A stretch of 64,000 nucleotides of DNA from Duganella sp. CF458 (GTDB lineage Bacteria; Pseudomonadota; Gammaproteobacteria; Burkholderiales; Burkholderiaceae_D): assembly GCF_900113115.1 (NCBI RefSeq), contig NZ_FOOF01000002.1, positions 62,001 through 126,000 on the forward strand. The letters run 5' to 3'. How positions within the stretch are numbered: the stretch's first letter is position 1; each line of letters begins with the position of its first letter. Below are positions 57,096-64,000 of this stretch, in pieces. The translations under genes were made by a program, and so were the position numbers. Under the pieces are notes generated by a model. The model was not told where the DNA came from. It saw nothing but the letters and a program-made list of their open reading frames with translations, and did no database searches.

Positions 57096-57545
57096 ATGGA
57101 ACGACCACATATAGAGCAAGTGCCGGGGCTTTGGGAATGCGATGGCTCTCTCCGAGATGTCTACTTTTTTGGCGCTGATATTGATCGCTGGTCACGGTTT
57201 CTTGAATTCGCGTTGACGCACCGTTTCACTTACATGACCGACGGCGAGGCCGCAGAGTTTCCAGGCATTGAAGAGGTCTTCCGGGCTCGGGAGGTAGCGC
57301 ACTGCTTCTCGATCTGGATTGGTGATGCCTGTGCGAATTGCCACTTCTTCGTGACAGATGAAATTGAACTTGACCTAGATCCCCGTGAGGTACTTGGTCA
57401 AAATGAACACGAAGCATTGCTAGCGTTTGTCGAAGCGGCGGCAAATGTTGTCGGCCTTGACTGCGCCATTACGCCAGAAGGAACTGAAGGTTCGCCGTTC
57501 CTGTCGTTTAGCTTTTACGATCAGCGCTGGAAAATTCATGGCTAA
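57096..57545 (+). CDS. Hypothetical protein in post-glmS island
   Basis: A 149-residue acidic protein (MERPHIEQVPGLWECDGSLR at the start). It is rich in aromatic and acidic residues (YFFGADIDRWSRFLEF, TDEIELDLDPREV) and has no signal or membrane segment. Third-codon positions are clearly less GC-rich than in neighbouring housekeeping genes, which suggests recent transfer. I recognise no family; immunity-like or small defence-associated proteins of similar build exist but there is no firm evidence. It lies 186 bases after glmS. Confidence 0.6.
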   Translation: MERPHIEQVPGLWECDGSLRDVYFFGADIDRWSRFLEFALTHRFTYMTDGEAAEFPGIEEVFRAREVAHCFSIWIGDACANCHFFVTDEIELDLDPREVLGQNEHEALLAFVEAAANVVGLDCAITPEGTEGSPFLSFSFYDQRWKIHG

Positions 57546-57614
57546 GCATTTTATCAACTCAGCAGCTAGCGCAGAGCTTGCTCTAATCGCCAGCAAACCA
57601 GTCTAGTAAGGTCT

Positions 57615-58091
57615 ATGGGAATTATCGGAATTTCAAGGAAGCCTATCGAAGGCGGCTTGATGCCGCTCGAGCATCAGATCCGATTCCGTAGCCATAGCTC
57701 CGTAGCTGATGGATACTTTTTCCTTATTGCGCCGCCCTTTCAAGAGTTTGTCTTGCACGGTGAAGACATTGACGGGCTTCACATCTTGGCTCGAGCCGCT
57801 GGCTCTTCGCTGCAACGAGGTCTTGAAATATGCGCTGAAGTAGAAACCATCATTTTGAATAGTCCCGATAAGTGGCGCAATGTCCTTGGGACTATCAAAA
57901 AACCCGGCCGTCCCGAGCGCCCGCATCAGCCACTGATTGTCCGACGTCGAGCACTTGCAATGCTTTCCCGCATTCGAAGACTGTTCGAAACTGCACAGTC
58001 CGAGGAGGCCGCGGTCATATTTGGGAACGGAGCGTTCTTTATACCGCTTTCAGGCATCGCGCTACCGCCTGGCGTTGAGTACCACTCATGA
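57615..58091 (+). CDS. Hypothetical protein in post-glmS island
   Basis: A 158-residue soluble protein; an in-frame ATG at 57660 (MPLEHQIRFRSH) is an alternative start. It contains GYFFLIAPPFQEFVLHGEDI and a basic middle (KKPGRPERPHQPLIVRRRAL), ending PLSGIALPPGVEYHS. It has no recognised domain. Codon use is AT-richer than that of flanking core genes. It follows the previous hypothetical gene by 69 bases, so the two may be a unit. Confidence 0.5.
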   Translation: MGIIGISRKPIEGGLMPLEHQIRFRSHSSVADGYFFLIAPPFQEFVLHGEDIDGLHILARAAGSSLQRGLEICAEVETIILNSPDKWRNVLGTIKKPGRPERPHQPLIVRRRALAMLSRIRRLFETAQSEEAAVIFGNGAFFIPLSGIALPPGVEYHS

Positions 58092-58317
58092 GACATGCAG
58101 AAACGCGTTCCTGGCGGCTGCCCAGTTAGTCTGTGTTGACTTAGGTATAGGCGCCGGAATCGGCCATAGTGATTAGCTGGCCAAGTAGTTCGACGTCAGT
58201 CATCGTATCGAGATAAGAGCCGGGCCGCGCACTGCCGATTGCCGGCATTCAATAGCATGCGGACTGCCTGCTTCAGCGACCGCTTACAACCTTGCTAAGC
58301 GGAGGTCAGGATGAGGT

Positions 58318-58566
58318 TTATGAGCGAACGAAATTTAGTAAAGAAATGTAATCGCGCGCATCTGCCGCCTGTAGAGCAGCGATGTAGGCAGCACGTGTTG
58401 TCGACGCGGTGTTCAATTTGGCTTGTCCCCATGTGAATGGCACAGCGCCATTCACATGCAAAAAGACTTCGGTGAACAGTCGAGCGTGGCGTCCATTCCC
58501 GTTCAGAAACGGATGAATCAAGACTAAACGATGATGTAGCCTGGTGGCGTTCTCGACTGGAACCGA
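58318..58566 (-). pseudogene. Truncated Fic family gene (mobile mystery protein B-like)
   Basis: The frame (open from 58566) encodes about 82 residues: LHHRLVLIHPFLNGNGRHAR with the complete Fic motif HPFxxGNGR, then VPFTWGQAKLN and YIAALQAADARDYISLLNF, matching the C-terminal half of mobile mystery protein B. The N-terminal half (the TY/GK-containing part) is missing; an in-frame stop lies directly upstream and the adjoining DNA holds AT-rich repeats. No start fits. It is most likely a remnant of a mobile gene pair. Confidence 0.75.
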
Positions 58567-58645
58567 TCAATATCGTATAGATGATCGGTTGTAATCGATC
58601 ATTATGGTCATAAACAATCGATCCTAGTCGATTATAGTTCTATAC
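58561..58645. repeat. Cluster of inverted and direct repeats upstream of the Fic remnant
   Basis: AACCGATCA (58561-58569) is inverted at 58582-58590 as TGATCGGTT; AATCGATC occurs at 58593-58600 and 58616-58623; GTATAG (58575-58580) and CTATAC (58640-58645) face each other. This may be the old operator or the scar of a mobile element. Confidence 0.5.
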
Positions 58646-58692
58646 GGGAGCTAAGGATGAGTCTATAAATGAGCGCGCGCTACGGGGCAGAA

Positions 58693-59358
58693 CTAGCTGC
58701 GCTTCATCGATAGCTCAACATCGCCAGGCAGCGACAGTGACAGGTAGGCGCCGTCCGGCTCGCGCACCACCGACATGTACTCAGGGCAGTAATCGGCGTT
58801 GTCGGCGATGATCAGGGCACCCGGACGCAGGCGGTGCTCCACCAAACGCAGGATGTCGAAGTACAGTCCTTTGGCGCCATCCAGCAGCAACAGGTCGATC
58901 TGCTCCGGCAAGCCGTTGCGCAGGGTCTCCAGCGCGTCGCCTTCACGGATTTCAACCAGGTCGAGCAAGCCGCCGGCTTCCAGGTTCTCGCGGGCGCGCT
59001 TCGCCTTGGACGGTTCGAACTCCGTGGTGATCAGCAGGCCGCCGCCGTTGTCGCGCAGGGCTGCTGCAAGGTGCAGGGTCGAGATGCCGAACGAAGTTCC
59101 GAATTCGACGATCACGTTTGCTTTGGCATTGCGTGCCAACATATATAGCAGCAGGCCGGTCTCGCGCGATACCGGGATCGCGGCGTCTTTGAGGTCCGAG
59201 TAAATCTCGCGATAGCCGGTTTTGCTGCTCATGATACGCACGCGCTCTTCTTCCGGCAGTGCGGCGAAGGCGGCGATGGCCGGCACTCTCGTGCTTTTGT
59301 CTTCGTCAAACAGGCGGTTCAACAAGGGCGCGACAGGTGCGGATGTCAGGGTAATCAT
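58693..59358 (-). CDS. SAM-dependent O-methyltransferase (class I)
   Basis: A 221-residue Rossmann-fold methyltransferase: motif I VIVEFGTSFGISTLHLAAAL, the acidic loop TTEFEPSKAKRA, and IDLLLLDGAKGLYFDILRLV; DNADYCPEYM carries a likely metal-binding Asp. This resembles the COMT-like O-methyltransferase family. Substrate unknown. It is divergent from a TetR-type regulator across 81 bases, with a palindrome between them, so the regulator probably controls it. Confidence 0.85.
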   Translation of the reverse strand: MITLTSAPVAPLLNRLFDEDKSTRVPAIAAFAALPEEERVRIMSSKTGYREIYSDLKDAAIPVSRETGLLLYMLARNAKANVIVEFGTSFGISTLHLAAALRDNGGGLLITTEFEPSKAKRARENLEAGGLLDLVEIREGDALETLRNGLPEQIDLLLLDGAKGLYFDILRLVEHRLRPGALIIADNADYCPEYMSVVREPDGAYLSLSLPGDVELSMKRS

Positions 59359-59395
59359 GGGGGTATTCCTTTCTTGTGTAAGAGCAGGAATAATA

Positions 59396-59409
59396 TGAAG
59401 AATCCTTCA
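59396..59409. promoter_or_regulatory. Palindrome between methyltransferase and TetR gene
   Basis: TGAAG (59396-59400) and CTTCA (59405-59409) form an inverted repeat around AATC in the divergent gap. This is the size and place of a TetR operator; not proven. Confidence 0.4.
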
Positions 59410-59439
59410 CATTTCATATTCGCATTCCCAAAGCACCAT

Positions 59440-60117
59440 ATGACTGACAGCAAAAACGCCCGTATCTCCTCGCGAAGAAGGCCCAAACAGGCCCGCTCCA
59501 ATGACCTTGTCAGCGCGATCCTGGAGGCAGCTATTCAGGTTTTAGCGAAAGAAGGCGCCCGCCGCTTCACCACGACCCGGGTGGCGGAGCGGGCTGGCGT
59601 GAGCGTAGGCTCGATCTACCAGTACTTCCCCAACAAGGCCTCTATCCTGTTCCGGCTGCAGAGCGATGAGTGGCGGCAGACTTCGGCCATGCTGACCGAA
59701 ATCCTGCAGGATGCCTCGAAGCCGCCGCTGGCGCGCTTGCGGGAATTGGTCCAAGCCTTTGTGCATTCGGAATGCGAAGAGGCGGCGGTTCGCACGGCCC
59801 TTAACGATGCTGCGCCGCTTTACCGCGATGCGCCGGAGGCAATTGAAACCAAGGCTGCCGGCGACCGGATGTTCCGCGCCTTCATCGACGAAGTGCTGCC
59901 CAATGCGAGCGATGCCGAGCGCACATTGGCGAGCGACCTGGTGATGGATACGCTCAGCGCTGTCGGCCAGCAGTTTTCGCAAGTGCCGCGTACCGACAAG
60001 GAAATCAAGGCCTATGCAGGCGCCCTGGCCGATATGCTGTGTGCATACCTGGCCGGGCTGGCAGCTCAGAACACCGCGCGCAAGGTCAAACGCACCGTGC
60101 GTGGTTCGCCGGGATGA
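59440..60117 (+). CDS. TetR/AcrR family regulator
   Basis: A 225-residue regulator: HTH in the first 65 residues (FTTTRVAERAGVSVGSIYQY, FPNKASILFRL) and a helical ligand-binding domain after it. The ATG at 59440 was chosen as the nearest to the family N-terminus (TDSKNARISSRRRPKQARS). The 3' end overlaps the convergent receptor gene by 52 bases. It is divergent from the O-methyltransferase gene and probably regulates it. Confidence 0.9.
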   Translation: MTDSKNARISSRRRPKQARSNDLVSAILEAAIQVLAKEGARRFTTTRVAERAGVSVGSIYQYFPNKASILFRLQSDEWRQTSAMLTEILQDASKPPLARLRELVQAFVHSECEEAAVRTALNDAAPLYRDAPEAIETKAAGDRMFRAFIDEVLPNASDAERTLASDLVMDTLSAVGQQFSQVPRTDKEIKAYAGALADMLCAYLAGLAAQNTARKVKRTVRGSPG

Positions 60118-62111
60118 AAGTGGATGTCGGATACACCCTCCGCCGGTTCGCCGGCAAGGCGTGACGGGTAATAGTAATCGACATCGCTTGCCTTGCGGTC
60201 GAACAGGTTGAACACGTCGGCCGTCAATTGCCAGCGGCGGTCAAAGCGATAGGTGGTGCGCAGGTAGGCGAGCGAAGTGCTGGACGAGCGAACGCTGTTG
60301 TCTTCGACCAGTGGACGCGGGCCGAAATAGCGCAGCTGGAAAGCGCCGGACCATGCGCCGATGTCGTTCAGCGTTGCGCCAAACGAAACCACCTTTTCCA
60401 CAGCACCCGGAACGCGGTCACCTGCTGGGTCAAACTCCGTGTAGCGTGCGCGCGAATAGGCGAGGTCGAAGTCCAGCAGCAGCTGCTTGGTCGCGGCATA
60501 GTGATTATTCCACTCGATGCCGGAGCGCTTGCTGGCGCGGCTCGGCGCGGTGTCGCCGGCATCGCCGGAGAACACCAATTCCGAACCGGAGCGCAGGCGC
60601 CACAGTGCCATCGAGCTTTGCAGGCCCGGCACGAACTCGCTGCGTGCACCAATTTCCGCGCCACGAGTTTTAACCAGAGGCGTGACGGGGTCGACCGGCT
60701 CGCGTTCGCGTGGCGATAGTCGCGCCGTTGTACCGCGGGCATCGTTGCTGTGGAAGCCTTCGCCGTAATTTACGAAGAACTCCGTCTTGCTCCAGGGGCC
60801 CAAGATCAGCGAGAGCTTGGGCGATGCAATATGGTCGTTCACCTTCCCGGAATTCTCCGAGATGGAACTGGCGACGTCAAAGCTGTAGCGGTCGTAGCGC
60901 ACGCCGGCGATGGAGCGCAGCCACGGCGTCCACTGCACAGTGTTCTGGAACCACGCTGCAACGCTGCCCTCGGTCACACGTGACTCGGCGATCGGGTGCC
61001 GCACGCGCTGCTGCGTCGTGGCATACAGGCCTACCGGTGCGATGCGGTCGAAGCGGCCTTGCACGCCGATGCTGTTTTCCATCGACCGGTCACCGAATTG
61101 ACCGAACCAGGTCTGCGTCAGGTCGAAACCCCTCATCTTGCGGCGCTCCGTCTGCAGGAACTGGTCGCCGTTGACCGGGTCGTCGAGGAAGTAGGTGACG
61201 TTGTTGTACAGTGACAGGTCGTTACGCACCACATATGCGTGCGCCTCCGTCAGGCTGTCGCCGACGCGCCTGCGCCATTCGGTGGAGAGGCTGTAACGCG
61301 CTGTGCGGCCGCCGTCGCTCGGGTCGGCCGCACCGAATTCGTCGAGACGGCCATCCTGCACTGCGCGCAGCGGAATCTGGCTGGTTGCGTGCCAGCCGGC
61401 CTTGTACGCCATGCCGGTAATGCTGAATCGTTCGGCGCCGGTTCCTGAGCTGTACCGCAGCACGCCAATCGACTTGTGGAATCTTTCCGGCATCTGCCAT
61501 GGACCGTCGTTGTGGCCCAAATCCAGCGCGTACAGGAGGTTGCCGTTGCCGACTTCTGTGGAATTCGCCACCACGCCACGGCGATACGCATGCGCGCCGG
61601 CAGTCAGCGACGCAATGCCTTCATTCAGCTTATCCGCCAAGCTCATATGTGCAGCACCGGCCGAAGCGAAGTCGCCTTCGTCAGCGTAATAAGGGCCTTT
61701 GCGATAGCGGATCTTGCTCACCAACTCCGGGATCAGGAAGTTGAGGTCTGTGTAGCCCTGGCCGTGCCCGTGCGTGCGCATATTGATCGGCATGCCGTCG
61801 ACGAAGGTGGCGAAGTCGGTGCCGTGGTCCAGGTTGAAGCCGCGCAGGTAGTACTGGTTAGCCTTGCCGTCGCCGCTGTGCTGGGTGACGATCATGCCCG
61901 GAACGAATTCCAGGATCTCTCCAGGTCGCAATGCGGGGCGGTTGGCGATCAGTGTTGCGGTAATGGTTCCTTCGCTGGCAGCGTCGGAAGTGCGAATGCC
62001 ATTGTCGTAGTGGTGTCCAACAACGTACACCCTTGCTGGTGTCTCCTGCTCTTGTGCCTGCGCGACAGCGCACAAGGCCCCCGCGATCATGGGGATCAAT
62101 GATTTCTTCAT
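60066..62111 (-). CDS. btuB: TonB-dependent receptor, probably for cobalamin (BtuB-like)
   Basis: A 681-residue outer-membrane receptor: signal peptide MKKSLIPMIAGALCAVAQAQ, TonB-box-like PARVYVVG, plug domain (RPGEILEFVPGMIVTQHSGD, GKANQYYLRGFNLDHGTDFA) and a 22-strand barrel ending in Phe (RTVRLTLRAVF). Sequence alone does not fix the ligand, but the gene is preceded by a cobalamin riboswitch and followed on the other side by B12 genes, so vitamin B12 or a corrinoid is the likely cargo. The start at 62111 matches the signal peptide; the longer frame runs through the riboswitch. Confidence 0.88.
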   Translation of the reverse strand: MKKSLIPMIAGALCAVAQAQEQETPARVYVVGHHYDNGIRTSDAASEGTITATLIANRPALRPGEILEFVPGMIVTQHSGDGKANQYYLRGFNLDHGTDFATFVDGMPINMRTHGHGQGYTDLNFLIPELVSKIRYRKGPYYADEGDFASAGAAHMSLADKLNEGIASLTAGAHAYRRGVVANSTEVGNGNLLYALDLGHNDGPWQMPERFHKSIGVLRYSSGTGAERFSITGMAYKAGWHATSQIPLRAVQDGRLDEFGAADPSDGGRTARYSLSTEWRRRVGDSLTEAHAYVVRNDLSLYNNVTYFLDDPVNGDQFLQTERRKMRGFDLTQTWFGQFGDRSMENSIGVQGRFDRIAPVGLYATTQQRVRHPIAESRVTEGSVAAWFQNTVQWTPWLRSIAGVRYDRYSFDVASSISENSGKVNDHIASPKLSLILGPWSKTEFFVNYGEGFHSNDARGTTARLSPREREPVDPVTPLVKTRGAEIGARSEFVPGLQSSMALWRLRSGSELVFSGDAGDTAPSRASKRSGIEWNNHYAATKQLLLDFDLAYSRARYTEFDPAGDRVPGAVEKVVSFGATLNDIGAWSGAFQLRYFGPRPLVEDNSVRSSSTSLAYLRTTYRFDRRWQLTADVFNLFDRKASDVDYYYPSRLAGEPAEGVSDIHFHPGEPRTVRLTLRAVF

Positions 62112-62198
62112 TATGGATGTTTGAATCGGCAATCCCGCCCACCTCCCCGTGAGCGCGACCGAACAGCACGCGCATCTTGCCGATGCGCGCACCACCTG

Positions 62199-62400
62199 TC
62201 TGGCCGGTATCCGGGCTCGCAAGGCGGACCGTCTTGCCTTCCCATGCTTGCGCACAGTGGCTTGAGAGACGGCCTGTCGTTGAAGAACGACGCTTGCTTA
62301 CCGTTGCGGGGGCAGCACACCTTGGCTTGCTGGCTGAAGCAGCACGGCCATGTGTTTCCCGTTTAACTGCGCGCATGAACGCGCGCGAGGCACCAAACGG
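62199..62400 (-). ncRNA. Cobalamin riboswitch
   Basis: On the minus strand the conserved elements appear in order: GGTGCC (62389-62394), AACGGGAAACA, GCTGCCCCCGCAACGGTAAGC-type core, AGCCACTG and the B12 box GAGCCCGGATACCGGCCAGAC-like segment (62199-62219; quoted parts are GCCCGGATACCGGCC). A GCGCATC/GATGCGC hairpin follows before the receptor start and could be the expression platform. Binding of adenosylcobalamin would switch off the receptor gene. Confidence 0.93.
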
Positions 62401-62413
62401 CGGCGATTATACG

Positions 62414-63073
62414 CTATGCACTGTTGTTATCCTGCCACCTGTCGGTGTAAACCAGGTCGGCCAGCTTGCCGCGTGTTGCCCATCCCTCGAGTTCCAGCAT
62501 CGGCTTGGGATAGAAGCCGGCGACGTGACCCAGGCAGATGATGGCGACCGGTTTGCCGCCGTCCGGTATGCCGAGCAAGGCCGCCAGCTTGGCAGGGTCG
62601 AACAGCGAGACCCAACCCATGCCAAGGCCCTCGGCGCGGGCGGCCAGCCACATGTTCTGGATGGCGCAGGCCACGGATGCCAAATCCATTTCAGGCAAGG
62701 TGCGGCGGCCGAAGATGTGCTTTTCGCGCTGGTCCATCAGGGTTGCCACCAGCACTTCGCCGCACTCGCGGATGCCTTCAACCTTCAGGCGCATGAACTC
62801 TTCGTTGCGATCACCCAAGGCGGCGCCGGTGGCCTGGCGTTCTTCGTCGACCAACCGGTACATCTGTTCGCGCAGTTCGGGGCGCTGGATGCGGATAAAG
62901 CGCCAAGGCTGCATCAGACCGACGCTGGGCGCCTGGTGCGCGGCACCCAGAAGGCGCATGAGGAGGTCCTCATCGACTGCACCGGGCACGAAATGGCGCA
63001 CGTCGCGCCGTTCGGCAATCACACGATAAACGACATCAATCTCTGACTGGTCAAAGCTACTTTGCACTTCCAT
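62414..63073 (-). CDS. bluB: 5,6-dimethylbenzimidazole synthase
   Basis: A 219-residue BluB flavoenzyme of the nitroreductase fold: ERRDVRHFVPGAVDE (22-35), HQAPSVGLMQPWRFIRI with the conserved Gly/Pro pattern, and IPDGGKPVAIICLGHVAGF. It cleaves FMNH2 to DMB, the lower ligand of B12. The start at 63073 was chosen since the longer frame extends into the ferredoxin gene. It is the last gene of a B12 set (cobJ, ferredoxin, bluB), overlapping the ferredoxin gene by 17 bases. Confidence 0.93.
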   Translation of the reverse strand: MEVQSSFDQSEIDVVYRVIAERRDVRHFVPGAVDEDLLMRLLGAAHQAPSVGLMQPWRFIRIQRPELREQMYRLVDEERQATGAALGDRNEEFMRLKVEGIRECGEVLVATLMDQREKHIFGRRTLPEMDLASVACAIQNMWLAARAEGLGMGWVSLFDPAKLAALLGIPDGGKPVAIICLGHVAGFYPKPMLELEGWATRGKLADLVYTDRWQDNNSA

Positions 63074-63407
63074 TCTCACTTTGATGGAACACGATTTCCT
63101 CAACGGCCTGGCCATTGCACAGGTGTTGGTCAATGATGCGGTCCATGTTTTCGGGAGTGACATTGTAGTACCAGGTGCCGTCCGGCTGGACGCAGGCTAT
63201 CGGGCCGCCCTTGCAGGCGGCGAAACAGCTTACACGGCTGCGCTTCACCCGCAGCTCGCCTTCGTTCAGGCCGGCAGCCTTGAACTTGTCGCCCAGGCTA
63301 TCGAACAAGGCTTGCGACTGGCCGTCGGCGGCGCAGCGTGGGCCGGTGCAGATCAACAGGTGGCGGTGATAGCTGCCGATCTTCGGCTTTACCGGAATGT
63401 CGCTCAT
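63057..63407 (-). CDS. (2Fe-2S) ferredoxin domain protein
   Basis: A 116-residue thioredoxin-like [2Fe-2S] ferredoxin: Cys20 and Cys25 in LLICTGPRCAADGQ and Cys61 and Cys65 in VSCFAACKGGP. Such proteins appear in B12 operons near cobJ. The start at 63407 overlaps the cobJ stop (ATGA), which supports coupling. An electron-transfer role in cobalamin synthesis is likely but inferred. Confidence 0.88.
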   Translation of the reverse strand: MSDIPVKPKIGSYHRHLLICTGPRCAADGQSQALFDSLGDKFKAAGLNEGELRVKRSRVSCFAACKGGPIACVQPDGTWYYNVTPENMDRIIDQHLCNGQAVEEIVFHQSENGSAK

Positions 63408-64000
63408 GCCTCGCTCCCGTCGGCTGCGGTGCCTGTTTCGGCCTCCCACGGCTCGTCCAGCGTGGCGCGGATGTAGTCGGCCGGCAGGCGGTACTGCGCC
63501 GCCAGTGCTTCGATGCCGGCGCCGGCGTCGTGCTCGGCACGCAGCGTGTCGAGCCATCCCAGCAAGCCGGTCGACAGCGAACGGCCCGCGCGCTCGCCTT
63601 CGCGCGTTGCTCCACCCTCCTGCATATCGTATTTGTTGGAGTAGCCGCGTGGCGTCACCATCAGGCCGTCGCGCACGAAGGTGTTGCTGTTGCCGATCAG
63701 GACGGTGCTGAGCATGCCGATATCGGCGTCGGCCATGCAGTCCAGGGTAGTGAACACAATGTTCTCGCGACGGCGATAGGCGCTTTTGACGATGGCAACC
63801 GGCGTATCGGGACGGCGGTGGCGCAGGAACAGGCGCTGTGCTTCCACGATCTGGCGCGTGCGGCGGCCGCTTTTCGGGTTGTACAGCGCCACCACAAAGT
63901 CGGCCATGGCCACCGCGTCAAGGCGGCGGGCAATGGTTGGCCAGGGCGTCAGAAGGTCGGACAGTGAAATTGCGCAGAAGTCGTGGGTCAACGGTGCACC
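63404..64000 (-). CDS. cobJ: Precorrin-3B C17-methyltransferase (5' end cut by window)
   Basis: The frame is open to the last base of the window: GAPLTHDFCAISLSDLLTPW leads the visible part, with AMADFVVALYNPKSGRR and VLIGNSNTFVRDGLMVTPRG, all typical of CobJ/CbiH. Only about 198 residues are visible, including a C-terminal extension (GLLGWLDTLRAEHDAGAG). The enzyme methylates C17 with ring contraction in cobalamin synthesis. A TTG at 63991 is internal, not a start. The stop overlaps the ferredoxin start by 4 bases. Confidence 0.92.
   Translation of the reverse strand, partial: GAPLTHDFCAISLSDLLTPWPTIARRLDAVAMADFVVALYNPKSGRRTRQIVEAQRLFLRHRRPDTPVAIVKSAYRRRENIVFTTLDCMADADIGMLSTVLIGNSNTFVRDGLMVTPRGYSNKYDMQEGGATREGERAGRSLSTGLLGWLDTLRAEHDAGAGIEALAAQYRLPADYIRATLDEPWEAETGTAADGSEA

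Noticed and set aside
57937-58176. Plus-strand frame after the second island gene
   Set aside because: It mostly overlaps the real gene out of frame and has no domain-like sequence.

Overview
This window looks like a betaproteobacterial chromosome segment, most probably from Oxalobacteraceae (Massilia/Duganella/Janthinobacterium-like). The grounds are high GC content, a dense operon layout, the gene order mnmG-rsmG-parA-parB-atpIBEFHAGDC, a RAYT-type transposase framed by palindromes, and families typical of that group. The genus is an inference. No rRNA, tRNA or CRISPR array was seen.

Left part (1-17.4 kb): a cut rhodanese gene; a glutathione peroxidase overlapping head-to-head with a PHA-depolymerase-type esterase; three tandem small secreted Ala/Lys/Glu-rich proteins; a Tat-exported PhoD-like phosphatase. 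Next is the most unusual locus, two divergent operons (4.9-11.6 kb). One encodes a membrane-anchored spermidine-synthase-like enzyme and an FAD oxidoreductase. The other encodes DUF350, SPFH/SHOCT and DUF4178 proteins, a tiny Ser/Gly-tailed protein and S-adenosylmethionine decarboxylase. Together they look like a membrane-associated system using aminopropyl (polyamine) chemistry. Then come an RsgA-type GTPase, a VOC protein, a lipoprotein, an SDR enzyme, a LytS/LytTR-like two-component pair and a DUF2306 membrane protein.

Central part (17.4-38.4 kb): the full F1Fo ATP synthase operon with a clear promoter and terminator, then parB-parA and rsmG-mnmG. Two perfect parS sites and one single-mismatch parS lie just beyond, the last inside an alcohol dehydrogenase gene. 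This is the usual neighbourhood of a replication origin, although dnaA is absent. A TauE/SafE permease, the alcohol dehydrogenase and a nitronate monooxygenase-GMC oxidoreductase-Liv ABC transporter operon follow.

Right part (38.4-64 kb): a five-domain c-di-GMP enzyme flanked by two related AT-rich intergenic segments with DnaA-box-like sites; MTA/SAH nucleosidase; an Lrp regulator divergent from putA; a RAYT transposase with inverted REP copies; a LysR regulator; housekeeping genes (ferredoxin, coaD, rsmD, glmU, acpH); a DnaA-box-rich intergenic region; an Lrp regulator; and glmS. After glmS, at the expected attTn7 position, lies a small AT-richer island with two unknown genes and a decayed Fic-type gene. 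The window ends with an O-methyltransferase/TetR pair and a vitamin B12 block: cobalamin riboswitch, BtuB-like receptor, bluB, a (2Fe-2S) ferredoxin and the cut cobJ.
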